A stretch of DNA of 64,000 nt from Drouetiella sp036703255. Its GTDB lineage: Bacteria; Cyanobacteriota; Cyanobacteriia; Elainellales; Elainellaceae. Of this stretch, positions 8,633 through 16,261 are shown piece after piece. The DNA lies in NCBI GenBank assembly GCA_036703255.1, contig DATNPL010000174.1, positions 1 through 64,000 of the forward strand. Reading direction: 5' to 3'. Numbering within the stretch: the first letter of the stretch is position 1; each line of letters starts with the position of its first letter. The notes under the pieces are model-generated. The model searched no databases and had not been told where the DNA came from. It worked only from the letters and a program-made list of their open reading frames with translations. The position numbers were made by a program, and so were the translations under genes.

Positions 8633-8678
8633 ACGGAAAGTTAACGAGTAGAGAATGGAAGAGATGGGGAAGGGGTAG

Positions 8679-9326
8679 ATGAGAGATAATAGCGTATCGC
8701 ATCCATCCTCTACGAGCGATCGGCTGATGACTTCTCAAATTCTGACCCCGTTAGGCCACGAAATCTTTTTGGTTAAGCAATTGCTAGATGCCTCTGTCTG
8801 CCAGCAGATTATCCAGGTGGCTCAGCAGTGCCAGCTGCAACAGGCTGATATTTTAATCGAAACGGTTAATAATCAGGTTCGGAGTAATGACCTCCTGCGA
8901 TTAGGCGGCTCTGATCCACTCCTTCAGTCTACAAATCAGCTTTTGTTCAGCAAGCTGGCGATCGTGCAACAGCTCCTGCGGCAAACCTATGGCGTCAATT
9001 TTCCCTTTGCTGAACCCTGCACCGTCTTGCGCTATCAAGAACGGCAGTTTTACAAGCGTCATATTGATAATATTTTGCTGGGCAGCCGCTTTCAGGAACT
9101 CGATCAAGGCATTCCCACCCGAGATATCAGCATTGTGGGTTACTTAAACGATGACTTTGAGGGAGGTGAAACCTATTTCGATCGCCAAGATCTAAAGGTG
9201 AAACCAGAAGCGGGAGCTGTTCTGGTTTTTCCAGCATACTTCACCCATCCTCACGAGTCGCTGCCCATCCTCAAAGGACAAAAATACGCTTTTACCAGCT
9301 GGCTGTTTCATGGGGCTTCCGTCTAA
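8679..9326 (+). CDS. 2-oxoglutarate/Fe(II)-dependent oxygenase (prolyl 4-hydroxylase-like)
   Basis: A 215-aa protein with the complete iron and 2-oxoglutarate site: His128-x-Asp130 (YKRHIDN), distal His192 (THPHES) and Lys202 (GQKYAF). The beta-helix core motifs VGYLNDDFEGGETYF and GAVLVFPAYFTHPHE match the P4Hc family. It probably hydroxylates a protein or small-molecule substrate that cannot be predicted. An internal ATG at 8727 gives a shorter version beginning MTSQILTPLG. The first ATG has a purine-rich GGGGAAGGGG just upstream, so I keep it. Confidence 0.85.
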   Translation: MRDNSVSHPSSTSDRLMTSQILTPLGHEIFLVKQLLDASVCQQIIQVAQQCQLQQADILIETVNNQVRSNDLLRLGGSDPLLQSTNQLLFSKLAIVQQLLRQTYGVNFPFAEPCTVLRYQERQFYKRHIDNILLGSRFQELDQGIPTRDISIVGYLNDDFEGGETYFDRQDLKVKPEAGAVLVFPAYFTHPHESLPILKGQKYAFTSWLFHGASV

Positions 9327-9393
9327 GAGATCGAGCAATCTTGGCAGAACAACACCGCTATTGAATCAAAGACTACTCTCATCAAGGATTGCA

Positions 9394-10710
9394 ATGACTT
9401 TCGAAATTTTGGGTATTGTTCTACTGATGGTTGCCAACGGGATTTTCTCAATGTCAGAGATGGCGATCGTTTCAGCCCGTAAAGCCCGCCTTCAGGAGCA
9501 AGCTGAGCAGGGAAGCATTGGGGCAAAAGCGGCATTAAAGCTGGCAAACTCGCCCAACAACTTTCTATCTACAGTGCAGGTGGGCATCACGCTGATCGGC
9601 ACGCTAACGGGGGTATTTGGTGGAGCATCTCTCTCCAAGCCTTTGGCCGTTTACATTGGCATGATTCCGGCCTTGCAGGAGTCCAGTGAGGCGATCGCCC
9701 TGGCTCTGGTTGTGTTGCTGATCACCTACCTGTCGCTAATCATTGGCGAACTGGTGCCCAAACGTTTGGCGCTCAACAACCCTGAGAAAATCGCCGCCAC
9801 AGTTGCTGCTCCCATGCGGATTGTGGCCAAAATTGCCTCTCCGATCGTCTATTTGCTCAGCCTTTCCACTGAACTGGTCTTAAAGCTGATCCGCGCCAAT
9901 CATCCCTCAAACGAGCCGCTAATAACTGAGGAGGAAATTAAGGTCTTGGTGCGTCAGGGCACCGAGGCAGGCATGTTTGATGAGGCCGAGCAAGATATGG
10001 TCGAGCGGGTGTTTCACTTGGGCGATCAACAGGTCAACGACTTGATGACTCCGCGCCCAGATATTATTTGGCTTGATTTGAATGACTCGGCTGAGGTCAA
10101 CCGCCACAAAATGACGGAGTGCCGCCATAGCCGCATTCCGGTCTGTCAGGCTGCGTTAGATAACGTCATGGGCATCGCGCATGTTGCCGATATTTTGGCG
10201 CAAAGCCTATCTGGACAACCGATCGATCTGACCACCCTGCTGCGGCCGCCCTTACTCATTCCAGAAAGCACTCATGCTCTGCGCGTCTTGGAGTTATTCA
10301 AACAGTCGGGAACGCATATTGCCCTGCTGCTGGATGAATATGGCGTGATTCAGGGGCTAGTCACCCTCAATGACGTCATGGAGGTGATTATTGGCGATGT
10401 TCCCTTTGCCGATGATCCGCAGGAATCTAGCATCATCCGCCGTGAGGACGGCTCCTGGCTGGTGGATGGCATGTTGTCTAGCGAAGATTTGAAAGAGCTA
10501 ATTGACGTAGATGAGCTGCCTGGGGAAGATCGCGGCAACTATCAAACCATTGCAGGCTTCGTCATTACTCAGCTTGGGCATATCCCGCGATCGTCTGATC
10601 ATTTTTCCTGGAATGGCTTTCGTTTTGAGGTGATTGATATGGACGGCAACCGGGTCGATAAGGTGCTAGTGATGCCTTTGCCGCAGCAGGAAGTATCACT
10701 TGAGCGCTAG
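9394..10710 (+). CDS. CNNM/CorC-type membrane protein (DUF21-CBS-CorC_HlyC), 'hemolysin' family
   Basis: From ATG 9394 (SD AAGG 8 nt upstream) the protein has 438 aa. The N-terminal DUF21 domain (about residues 1-190) has several membrane helices and the motif SMSEMAIVSARKARLQ. A CBS pair follows (DLMTPRPDIIWLDLND and HIALLLDEYGVIQGLVTLND). The C-terminal CorC_HlyC domain (DGMLSSEDLKELID to FRFEVIDMDGNRVDKVLV) completes the standard order. Members are linked to Mg2+/Co2+ transport or sensing; the older 'hemolysin' name is misleading. A longer reading from 9310 overlaps the oxygenase gene and is unlikely. Confidence 0.9.
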   Translation: MTFEILGIVLLMVANGIFSMSEMAIVSARKARLQEQAEQGSIGAKAALKLANSPNNFLSTVQVGITLIGTLTGVFGGASLSKPLAVYIGMIPALQESSEAIALALVVLLITYLSLIIGELVPKRLALNNPEKIAATVAAPMRIVAKIASPIVYLLSLSTELVLKLIRANHPSNEPLITEEEIKVLVRQGTEAGMFDEAEQDMVERVFHLGDQQVNDLMTPRPDIIWLDLNDSAEVNRHKMTECRHSRIPVCQAALDNVMGIAHVADILAQSLSGQPIDLTTLLRPPLLIPESTHALRVLELFKQSGTHIALLLDEYGVIQGLVTLNDVMEVIIGDVPFADDPQESSIIRREDGSWLVDGMLSSEDLKELIDVDELPGEDRGNYQTIAGFVITQLGHIPRSSDHFSWNGFRFEVIDMDGNRVDKVLVMPLPQQEVSLER

Positions 10711-10735
10711 GTTTCTTGAACACTAAGTTTAGAGA

Positions 10736-11395
10736 CTAGCGTTTGAGCGCCAATGTAAGGCCATCGGCGATCGCCAGCACGCTCAGCGTAATTCGCTCAT
10801 CCTGATGCAGCTTTTGATTGAAGGCACGGATGGTTTGAGTGCGATTATCCTGCACTTGCTCATCAGCCACTCTGCCTGACCAAAGGACGTTATCAATGGC
10901 GATTAATCCACCTGGACGCACAAGTTGCAGCGATCGCTCATAGTAGCTGTCATAGCCACTCTTGTCAGCGTCAATAAAGGCAAAGTCAAAGGTGTTGGCT
11001 TCTCCAGCAGCCAGGAGTTGATCCAAAGTCTCTAGCGCCGGAGCAATCCGCAGGTCAATTTTGTCGGCAACGCCCGCCTGCTGCCAATAGCGCTGGGCGA
11101 TCGCCGTATACTCTTCGCTCACATCACAGGCGACTAGCGTGCCGTCGGCAGGAAGGGCGATCGCCACACAGAGCGAACTATACCCCGTGAACACTCCTAT
11201 TTCTAGCGCTTTTTTAGCGCCCATTAACTGCACCAACAGCCGCATGAGCTGCCCCTGCTCAGGTGCAATCTGCATCTGGCTCATGACATGATCTGCCGTT
11301 TCTTGCCGCAGACGTTGTAAGATTTCCGGCTCTCGCAGTGAAACGGTCAGCAGGTATTCCTGCAAAGAATTCTCTAAAAAAGTCTTGCCAGACAT
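10736..11395 (-). CDS. Class I SAM O-methyltransferase (caffeoyl-CoA OMT type)
   Basis: About 219 aa from ATG 11395; the upstream ATG at 11407 adds four residues but its purine run is too close. Motif I is ALEIGVFTGYSSLCVA, with VACDVS as the acidic ribose-binding strand. The metal-binding cluster FAFIDADKSGYDSYYE and DNVLWSGRV is typical of cation-dependent O-methyltransferases such as SynOMT. Catechol-type small molecules are the likely substrates. The gene converges with the CNNM gene (25 bp between stops). Confidence 0.9.
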   Translation of the reverse strand: MSGKTFLENSLQEYLLTVSLREPEILQRLRQETADHVMSQMQIAPEQGQLMRLLVQLMGAKKALEIGVFTGYSSLCVAIALPADGTLVACDVSEEYTAIAQRYWQQAGVADKIDLRIAPALETLDQLLAAGEANTFDFAFIDADKSGYDSYYERSLQLVRPGGLIAIDNVLWSGRVADEQVQDNRTQTIRAFNQKLHQDERITLSVLAIADGLTLALKR

Positions 11396-11446
11396 GCGGG
11401 TTCCCATCCTGAAGCGTATAGCGCCATAACCAGTTTTACACGCATC

Positions 11447-11478
11447 AAAAAAATCGCATCTCTTCAGAAGAAATGCGA
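11447..11478 (-). terminator. Intrinsic terminator of the PEP-CTERM gene
   Basis: On the minus strand the sequence forms a 12-bp stem (TCGCATTTCTTC / GAAGAGATGCGA, one mismatch) followed directly by seven U residues (A-run at 11447-11453). It lies 56 bp downstream of the stop codon of the minus-strand gene ending at 11534, a canonical position. Confidence 0.85.
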
Positions 11479-11533
11479 CCTAAAACCTATGCTGTGTAAC
11501 TTACGATCGCTGTGTCCGATGCGAAGGGCTAGA

Positions 11534-12322
11534 CTAAGCCGACTTGACGTGACGGCGTTGGCGCAGGAAGAAACCCCCTACACCTACCAGACCCATGACT
11601 AGACCGGGTTCTGGAACGGATTCTGTGTCGAAATCAAACTTGCCTGTGCCCTCATGGAAAGAGTGGTTGTCCGTTTCAAAACCGCCACCGCCCGCCTGAG
11701 AAATGACAATCTTGTTGAAAATATCAGCTTCGCTGTCGGCATAGAAATGTACGTAGCCATTACCCTGATAGTAGCTGCCGTTCTGCTGCTGAGCGCCATC
11801 CTCGTTGCTGCCAGGATGTAGTGCAGAGTAGGTGGCAAAGCCGCCTGCTTGATCAATATCTTTTGTGGTGAAGGATTTGACTAGCGTATCGCCGTTGTAG
11901 AACGAGTAGGTATTGCCCGTGTGAGCTGCACCCCAATTAATCCCAAAATAATTAAGGCTTTTTGCCAGGTTAACAATGACGTTGTTGCCTTGAAAAACTT
12001 CTAGATAGTTAGAGTTATTTTTCTCGCCCTCTGCACCCACAGGTGCCCACATATCTGAGCGCACACTGCTGTCTGAATTGCCGTTGGAGAAGCTGTATTG
12101 GGCAAATCCAGTTGTCGGGACTTGACCCGAGTTAAAGTCTACAGTGGTCGTGCCTGCGAGCGTAGAAAATTCAGAATATGCGCCTTGGTCTGTGGCTCCA
12201 GTCCAAGGGTTTGCGATACCATCAGTGACTTTGAATGAAAAGGCTTGAGCCGAGTTTGCAGACAGGACAGAAGCGATCGCTGCCAAAGCAGCAATTCCAG
12301 CGGTGAATTGACGAAGCTGCAT
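11534..12322 (-). CDS. PEP-CTERM sorting-domain exported protein
   Basis: About 262 aa from the ATG at 12322, chosen because AGGAGAAAT sits just upstream and the product starts with a clean signal peptide (MQLRQFTAGIAALAAIAS to SAQA). The C-terminus has the PEP-CTERM signal: SVPEPG, a hydrophobic helix (VMGLVGVGGFFL), then the basic RQRRH tail. Such proteins are exported, processed by exosortase and placed on the cell surface. The central ~200 residues are beta-rich with many Gly, Asn and Ser (YSFYNGDTLVKSF, NGSYYQGNGYVHFYA). No exosortase is in this window. An intrinsic terminator follows. Confidence 0.85.
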   Translation of the reverse strand: MQLRQFTAGIAALAAIASVLSANSAQAFSFKVTDGIANPWTGATDQGAYSEFSTLAGTTTVDFNSGQVPTTGFAQYSFSNGNSDSSVRSDMWAPVGAEGEKNNSNYLEVFQGNNVIVNLAKSLNYFGINWGAAHTGNTYSFYNGDTLVKSFTTKDIDQAGGFATYSALHPGSNEDGAQQQNGSYYQGNGYVHFYADSEADIFNKIVISQAGGGGFETDNHSFHEGTGKFDFDTESVPEPGLVMGLVGVGGFFLRQRRHVKSA

Positions 12323-12915
12323 TATTTCTCCTAGTAGGTGGCTGACAAACCCATTATTAACTTCCGGGTTAAGCCAAAGGTTGAGCAGAAGCACGGATTT
12401 GATTCACGGATGGCTTAACCAAAACTTGACATTTCCGGACTATCTGGTTAAGGCCACAATAAGGTTCTCCACGGCTGACTTTGCTCTAAGCCGCCTGCCT
12501 CAGTCACTCAAGGTCAATCCCCCTAGAAAGGCGTCCCTGTAAGATCAATCTGTCAGTCCATACTGAAGTTGGTGATGTTCTAGACATGTTGTTGACTTTT
12601 TGAGAGGAGCGCTGAGCGCTCCTCTCAAAAAGTCAACAATACATTTGAAACACTACCACTGAAGTTTAGGGTCGATGGCGATTTGAAAGTTGCGATCGCT
12701 TTTCGCCAAAAACGTTTAATATTTTGATACGTTTATACTAATCTAAGCGCCCTTGAGGCAGTTCAACTGTGTTGCTATCTAGCGCTTCAACTTCCGAAGA
12801 CGCTACAGATAGAGTCAGTTGTTTGCAAATCTCAATAAAATTGCTAGATATAGAACCAAAGATCAGTTAATCTTATCTCAACCTTGCGCCTGATTTGAAA
12901 CTGAGATTGAGAGCT
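12323..12915. other. Intergenic region between PEP-CTERM gene and dnaE
   Basis: This ~590-bp gap holds three related 9-bp units: GGTTAAGCC (12367), its inverse GGCTTAACC (12412), and GGTTAAGGCC near 12451. They lie just upstream of the PEP-CTERM gene and could be regulator sites. A 51-bp near-perfect palindrome lies at 12589-12639. From 12715 the sequence is AT-rich (TTTATACTAATC near 12730) and probably carries the dnaE promoter and leader. No protein-like ORF was seen. Confidence 0.5.
12589..12639. repeat. Perfect 25-bp-arm palindrome
   Basis: Left arm 12589-12613 and right arm 12615-12639 are exactly complementary over 25 bp around a single G, or equivalently a GCGC-TGA-GCGC apex. No U-run follows. 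It lies mid-way in the long gap upstream of dnaE, far from either gene end, so it is not obviously a terminator. It shares its apex style with the other long hairpins of this window. Confidence 0.85.
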
Positions 12916-15504
12916 ATGTCCTTTGTTGGTCTACATATTCACAGCGACTACAGCCTTTTGGACGGCGCAAGCCAGATTCCAGAGCTACTCGATCGCGTCG
13001 TAGAGTTGGGAATGCCAGCGATCGCCCTGACGGATCACGGGGTGATGTATGGGGCGATCGAGATGCTGAAGGAGTGCAAAGCCCGAGGCGTAAAGCCAAT
13101 CATTGGCAATGAAATGTATGTGATCAATGGCGACATCACCAAGCAGGAGCGTCGCCCCCGCTATCACCAGGTGATTTTAGCCAAGAATACTCAAGGGTAT
13201 AAAAATCTTGTCAAATTGACCACGCTTTCCCATTTGCAAGGCGTTCAGGGCAAAGGCATTTTCTCTCGCCCCTGCATTAATAAGGATTTGATCGAGCAGT
13301 ATCGAGAAGGGCTGATTGTCACGAGCGCTTGTCTAGGAGGAGAAATTCCCCAGGCCATTATGCAGGGCAAGCCAGAAATCGCTCGGCGGATCGCCCAATG
13401 GTACAAAGAGCGGTTTGGCGACGATTACTATCTGGAAATTCAAGATCACGGCTTGCAAGAAGAGCGGATTGTCAATCCTGAAATTATCCGCATTGCTCGC
13501 GAAATGGACATTAAGCTGGTCGCCACCAACGACTCACACTATATTTCCTGCTTTGATGTAGAAGCCCATGATGCTCTGCTCTGCATCCAGACCGGAAAGC
13601 TGATCAGCGAAGAGAAGCGGCTGCGCTATACGGGGACGGAATACCTCAAATCAGCAGAGGAAATGCGCTATCTGTTCCGCGACCATCTGCCAGAGGAGGC
13701 GGTAGAAGAGGCGATCGCCAGCACCTTAGAGATTGCTGACAAGATTGAAGCCTATGACATCATGGGCAAGCCGCGCATCCCCGACTACTCGGTGCCAGAG
13801 GGCTACACCAAAGACAGCTATCTCAAGGCAATTACCCGACAGGGCCTGATGGATCGCTTTGGCTACGAGTCTTATGACCAGGTGGAACCCGTCTATCAAG
13901 AGCGGCTAGAGTACGAGCTGCAAATGATGCATCAGATGGGCTTCGATGCCTACTTCCTCGTGGTTTGGGACTACATCAAATATGCCCGCGATCACGGGAT
14001 TCCGGTGGGGCCAGGTCGCGGATCGGCAGCGGGTTCGCTGGTGGCTTATTCCCTGGCGATTACCAATATTGATCCGGTGCATCATGGCTTACTGTTTGAG
14101 CGGTTTCTCAATCCCGAACGCTTTTCGATGCCAGATATTGATACAGACTTTTGTATCGATCGCCGGGATGAAGTCATTAGCTACGTGACAGAGAAGTATG
14201 GGAGCGATCGCGTTGCTCAAATCATTACCTACAACCGCATGACCTCAAAAGCGGTGCTGAAAGACGTGGCACGGGTGCTAGATATTCCCTATGCAGAGTC
14301 CGATCGGATGGCGAAGATGATTCCGGTCTCGCGGGGCAAACCTGCCAAGCTGAAAACCATGATTTCGGAAGGGACGCCCGCACCGGAATTTAAGGCCAAA
14401 TACGACAATGATCCGAAGGTGCGCCACTGGCTCGATACCGCTATCAAAATTGAAGGAACCAACAAGAGCGTCGGCATCCATGCGGCAGGGGTGGTGATTT
14501 CCTCGCATCCCTTAGATGAAGTGGTGCCGCTTCAGCGCAACGCCGATGGTTCTGTGTTCACGCAGTATTACATGGAGGACATTGAGGCGTTAGGGCTGCT
14601 AAAAATGGACTTCTTGGGGCTAAAAAACCTGACAATGATCCAGAAAGCGGTCGATCTGATTGCCCAAAATCAAAATATTGCGATCGACCTCGATCATTTG
14701 TCTCTAGATGATCCCAAAGTCTATAAGCTCTTGTCACAGGGCAGCTTAGAGGGCATCTTTCAGCTTGAATCTTCGGGCATGCGGCAAATTGTCCGAGATC
14801 TGAAGCCTTCCGGCTTAGAAGATATTTCTTCGGTGCTGGCTCTCTACCGACCAGGGCCGCTAGATGCAGGGCTGATTCCCAAGTTCATCAACCGCAAACA
14901 TGGGCGAGAAAGGATTGAGTACGAACACCCGATCTTAGAGAGCATTCTCAACGAAACCTACGGGATTATGGTCTATCAAGAGCAGATTATGAAAATCGCT
15001 CAAGATATGGCCGGATATTCACTGGGGCAAGCCGATTTGCTGCGACGGGCAATGGGCAAAAAGAAAAAGTCGGAGATGGAAAAACATCAGCAGATTTTTG
15101 TAGATGGCGCAGGCAAGAATGGCGTCAAGGCAAAGGTTGCTACCGACTTGTTTGAACAAATGGTGATGTTTGCAGAATATTGTCTGAGCTATGAAACGCC
15201 AGTTCTCACGGTTGAATATGGCGCTTTGCCCATCGGTAAAATTGTCGAACATCAAATTGAATGTACTGTTTATAGCGTCAGCAGTCACGGCTATATCTAT
15301 ACGCAACCGATCGCCCAATGGCACGATCGCGGCAGGCAAGAAATTTTTGAGTACCTGTTAGAAGATGGCTCGATTATTCAGGCAACCAAAGATCACAAAT
15401 TTATGACAGAAACGGGACAAATGCTAACGATCGATGAGATCTTTCAGCGAAACCTCGATTTGAAGCGGGTGGAAGTGCGATCGCCCGTTCTTGCAGGTCG
15501 GTAA
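12916..15504 (+). CDS. dnaE: DNA polymerase III alpha subunit, N-terminal half with N-intein (DnaE-N/IntN)
   Basis: An 862-aa polypeptide from ATG 12916 (MSFVGLHIHSDYSLLDGAS; GAGAG just upstream). Residues 1-755 are the N-extein. It has a PHP domain (HIHSDYSLLDG), then the polymerase palm with PDIDTDFC (Asp409, Asp411) and MDFLGLKNLT (Asp565), the catalytic aspartates. It continues through fingers to FEQMVMFAEY. Residues 756-862 are a DnaE-type N-intein starting CLSYETPVLTVEYG. After trans-splicing to the product at 16154 a full 1167-aa replicative polymerase is expected, matching the usual cyanobacterial size. An upstream ATG at 12895 adds seven residues. The unusual point is that the other half lies only 650 bp away. 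Confidence 0.95.
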   Translation: MSFVGLHIHSDYSLLDGASQIPELLDRVVELGMPAIALTDHGVMYGAIEMLKECKARGVKPIIGNEMYVINGDITKQERRPRYHQVILAKNTQGYKNLVKLTTLSHLQGVQGKGIFSRPCINKDLIEQYREGLIVTSACLGGEIPQAIMQGKPEIARRIAQWYKERFGDDYYLEIQDHGLQEERIVNPEIIRIAREMDIKLVATNDSHYISCFDVEAHDALLCIQTGKLISEEKRLRYTGTEYLKSAEEMRYLFRDHLPEEAVEEAIASTLEIADKIEAYDIMGKPRIPDYSVPEGYTKDSYLKAITRQGLMDRFGYESYDQVEPVYQERLEYELQMMHQMGFDAYFLVVWDYIKYARDHGIPVGPGRGSAAGSLVAYSLAITNIDPVHHGLLFERFLNPERFSMPDIDTDFCIDRRDEVISYVTEKYGSDRVAQIITYNRMTSKAVLKDVARVLDIPYAESDRMAKMIPVSRGKPAKLKTMISEGTPAPEFKAKYDNDPKVRHWLDTAIKIEGTNKSVGIHAAGVVISSHPLDEVVPLQRNADGSVFTQYYMEDIEALGLLKMDFLGLKNLTMIQKAVDLIAQNQNIAIDLDHLSLDDPKVYKLLSQGSLEGIFQLESSGMRQIVRDLKPSGLEDISSVLALYRPGPLDAGLIPKFINRKHGRERIEYEHPILESILNETYGIMVYQEQIMKIAQDMAGYSLGQADLLRRAMGKKKKSEMEKHQQIFVDGAGKNGVKAKVATDLFEQMVMFAEYCLSYETPVLTVEYGALPIGKIVEHQIECTVYSVSSHGYIYTQPIAQWHDRGRQEIFEYLLEDGSIIQATKDHKFMTETGQMLTIDEIFQRNLDLKRVEVRSPVLAGR
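15181..15501 (+). other. N-terminal half of split DnaE intein (IntN, 107 aa)
   Basis: The intein begins with Cys1 at 15181 after extein residues AEY. It carries block A (CLSYETPVLTVEYGALPIGK) and block B with Thr69 and His72 (ATKDHKFM), the same positions as in Npu DnaE IntN. QWHDRG and FEYLLEDGS are also preserved. It ends in the IDEIFQRNLDLKRVEV region plus an extra tail SPVLAGR, five residues longer than the 102-aa Npu IntN. All residues needed for the N-S acyl shift appear intact. Confidence 0.95.
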
Positions 15505-15505
15505 G

Positions 15506-16129
15506 ATGGGAGATAGTTTACTCAATCCTCTCAGAGGCTCTATGGTGTTTTCTCCGCCCCAACTCAAGTCGCTGCTGTCCCTGACGGACGATGAATACTT
15601 TCTGTTGTGTCAGGCCAATCCTGACCTGAGAATTGAGCGTAACTCTAGCGGAGATCTAATCATCATGTCCCCAACAGGTGGAGAAACAGGCCATCGAAAT
15701 GGCAATATTAACTTTCAGCTTGTAGGTTGGAGCCTTCAAAATCAGCAGGGCTTAGCTTTCGACTCCTCTACAGAATTCAAAATGCCCAAAGGCGCAAACT
15801 ATTCTCCTGATGCCAGCTGGGTCAGGCGCGATCGCTGGAATGCCTTGACGCCAGAGCAAAAGCGTAAATTTCCGCCGCTGGCTCCCGACTTCGTGATTGA
15901 ATTGCGATCGTCGTCCGATTCTATGGGTATGCTGCGCGTCAAAATGCAGGAATATATCGATAACGGCGTGCGGTTGGGCTGGCTGATTGATCCTCAAAAT
16001 CGGCAGGCAGAAATTTATCGATTGGGGCAAAACGTTGAAGTATTACAAAATCCTGAGACGCTTTCAGGTGAGGATGTTTTGTCTGGCTTTGTGCTAGATC
16101 TAAAGCCGATTTTTGCAGATGTTGAGTAA
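15506..16129 (+). CDS. Uma2-family putative nuclease lying between the two dnaE/intein halves
   Basis: A 207-aa protein of the Uma2 (formerly DUF820) family, which has a PD-(D/E)XK restriction-endonuclease-like fold. Visible motifs are LIIMSPTGGETGHRNG (52-67), YSPDASWV with Asp102, DFVIELRSSSDS with Glu132, and MQEYIDNGVRLGWLIDP (147-163). All the family core blocks are present, so it appears intact. ATG 15506 follows the IntN stop (TAA at 15502-15504) by one base; an in-frame TTG at 15491 would overlap IntN, and ATG 15542 is an alternative. It is +1 relative to dnaE-N and in the same frame as IntC, 24 bp upstream of it. Uma2 genes are common in cyanobacteria and mostly uncharacterised, so a homing role is only a hypothesis. 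Confidence 0.9.
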   Translation: MGDSLLNPLRGSMVFSPPQLKSLLSLTDDEYFLLCQANPDLRIERNSSGDLIIMSPTGGETGHRNGNINFQLVGWSLQNQQGLAFDSSTEFKMPKGANYSPDASWVRRDRWNALTPEQKRKFPPLAPDFVIELRSSSDSMGMLRVKMQEYIDNGVRLGWLIDPQNRQAEIYRLGQNVEVLQNPETLSGEDVLSGFVLDLKPIFADVE

Positions 16130-16153
16130 GCGATTAAATCTAATTAAATACAT

Positions 16154-16261
16154 ATGGTTAAAATTATCAGTCGTCAATCTTTAGGAATGCAATCTGTTTA
16201 TGACATTGGCGTTGCTAGAGATCACAATTTTGTTTTGTCAAACGGTTTAGTTGCCTCAAAC
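16154..16261 (+). other. C-terminal half of split DnaE intein (IntC, 36 aa)
   Basis: The 36-aa segment has block F (VYDIGVARDHNFVLSNG) and block G (LVASN), followed by +1 Cys-Phe-Asn. Its length equals that of Npu IntC, and the residues for Asn cyclisation (His24 in the DHN motif, Asn36) are in place. My hand count gives about 35% G+C, well below the dnaE sequence that follows. Confidence 0.95.

Noticed and set aside
15181..16261. Reading the interrupted dnaE as a pseudogene or assembly frameshift
   Set aside because: Both break points coincide with intact split-intein halves carrying all splicing residues, and the extein halves sum to a full-length polymerase.
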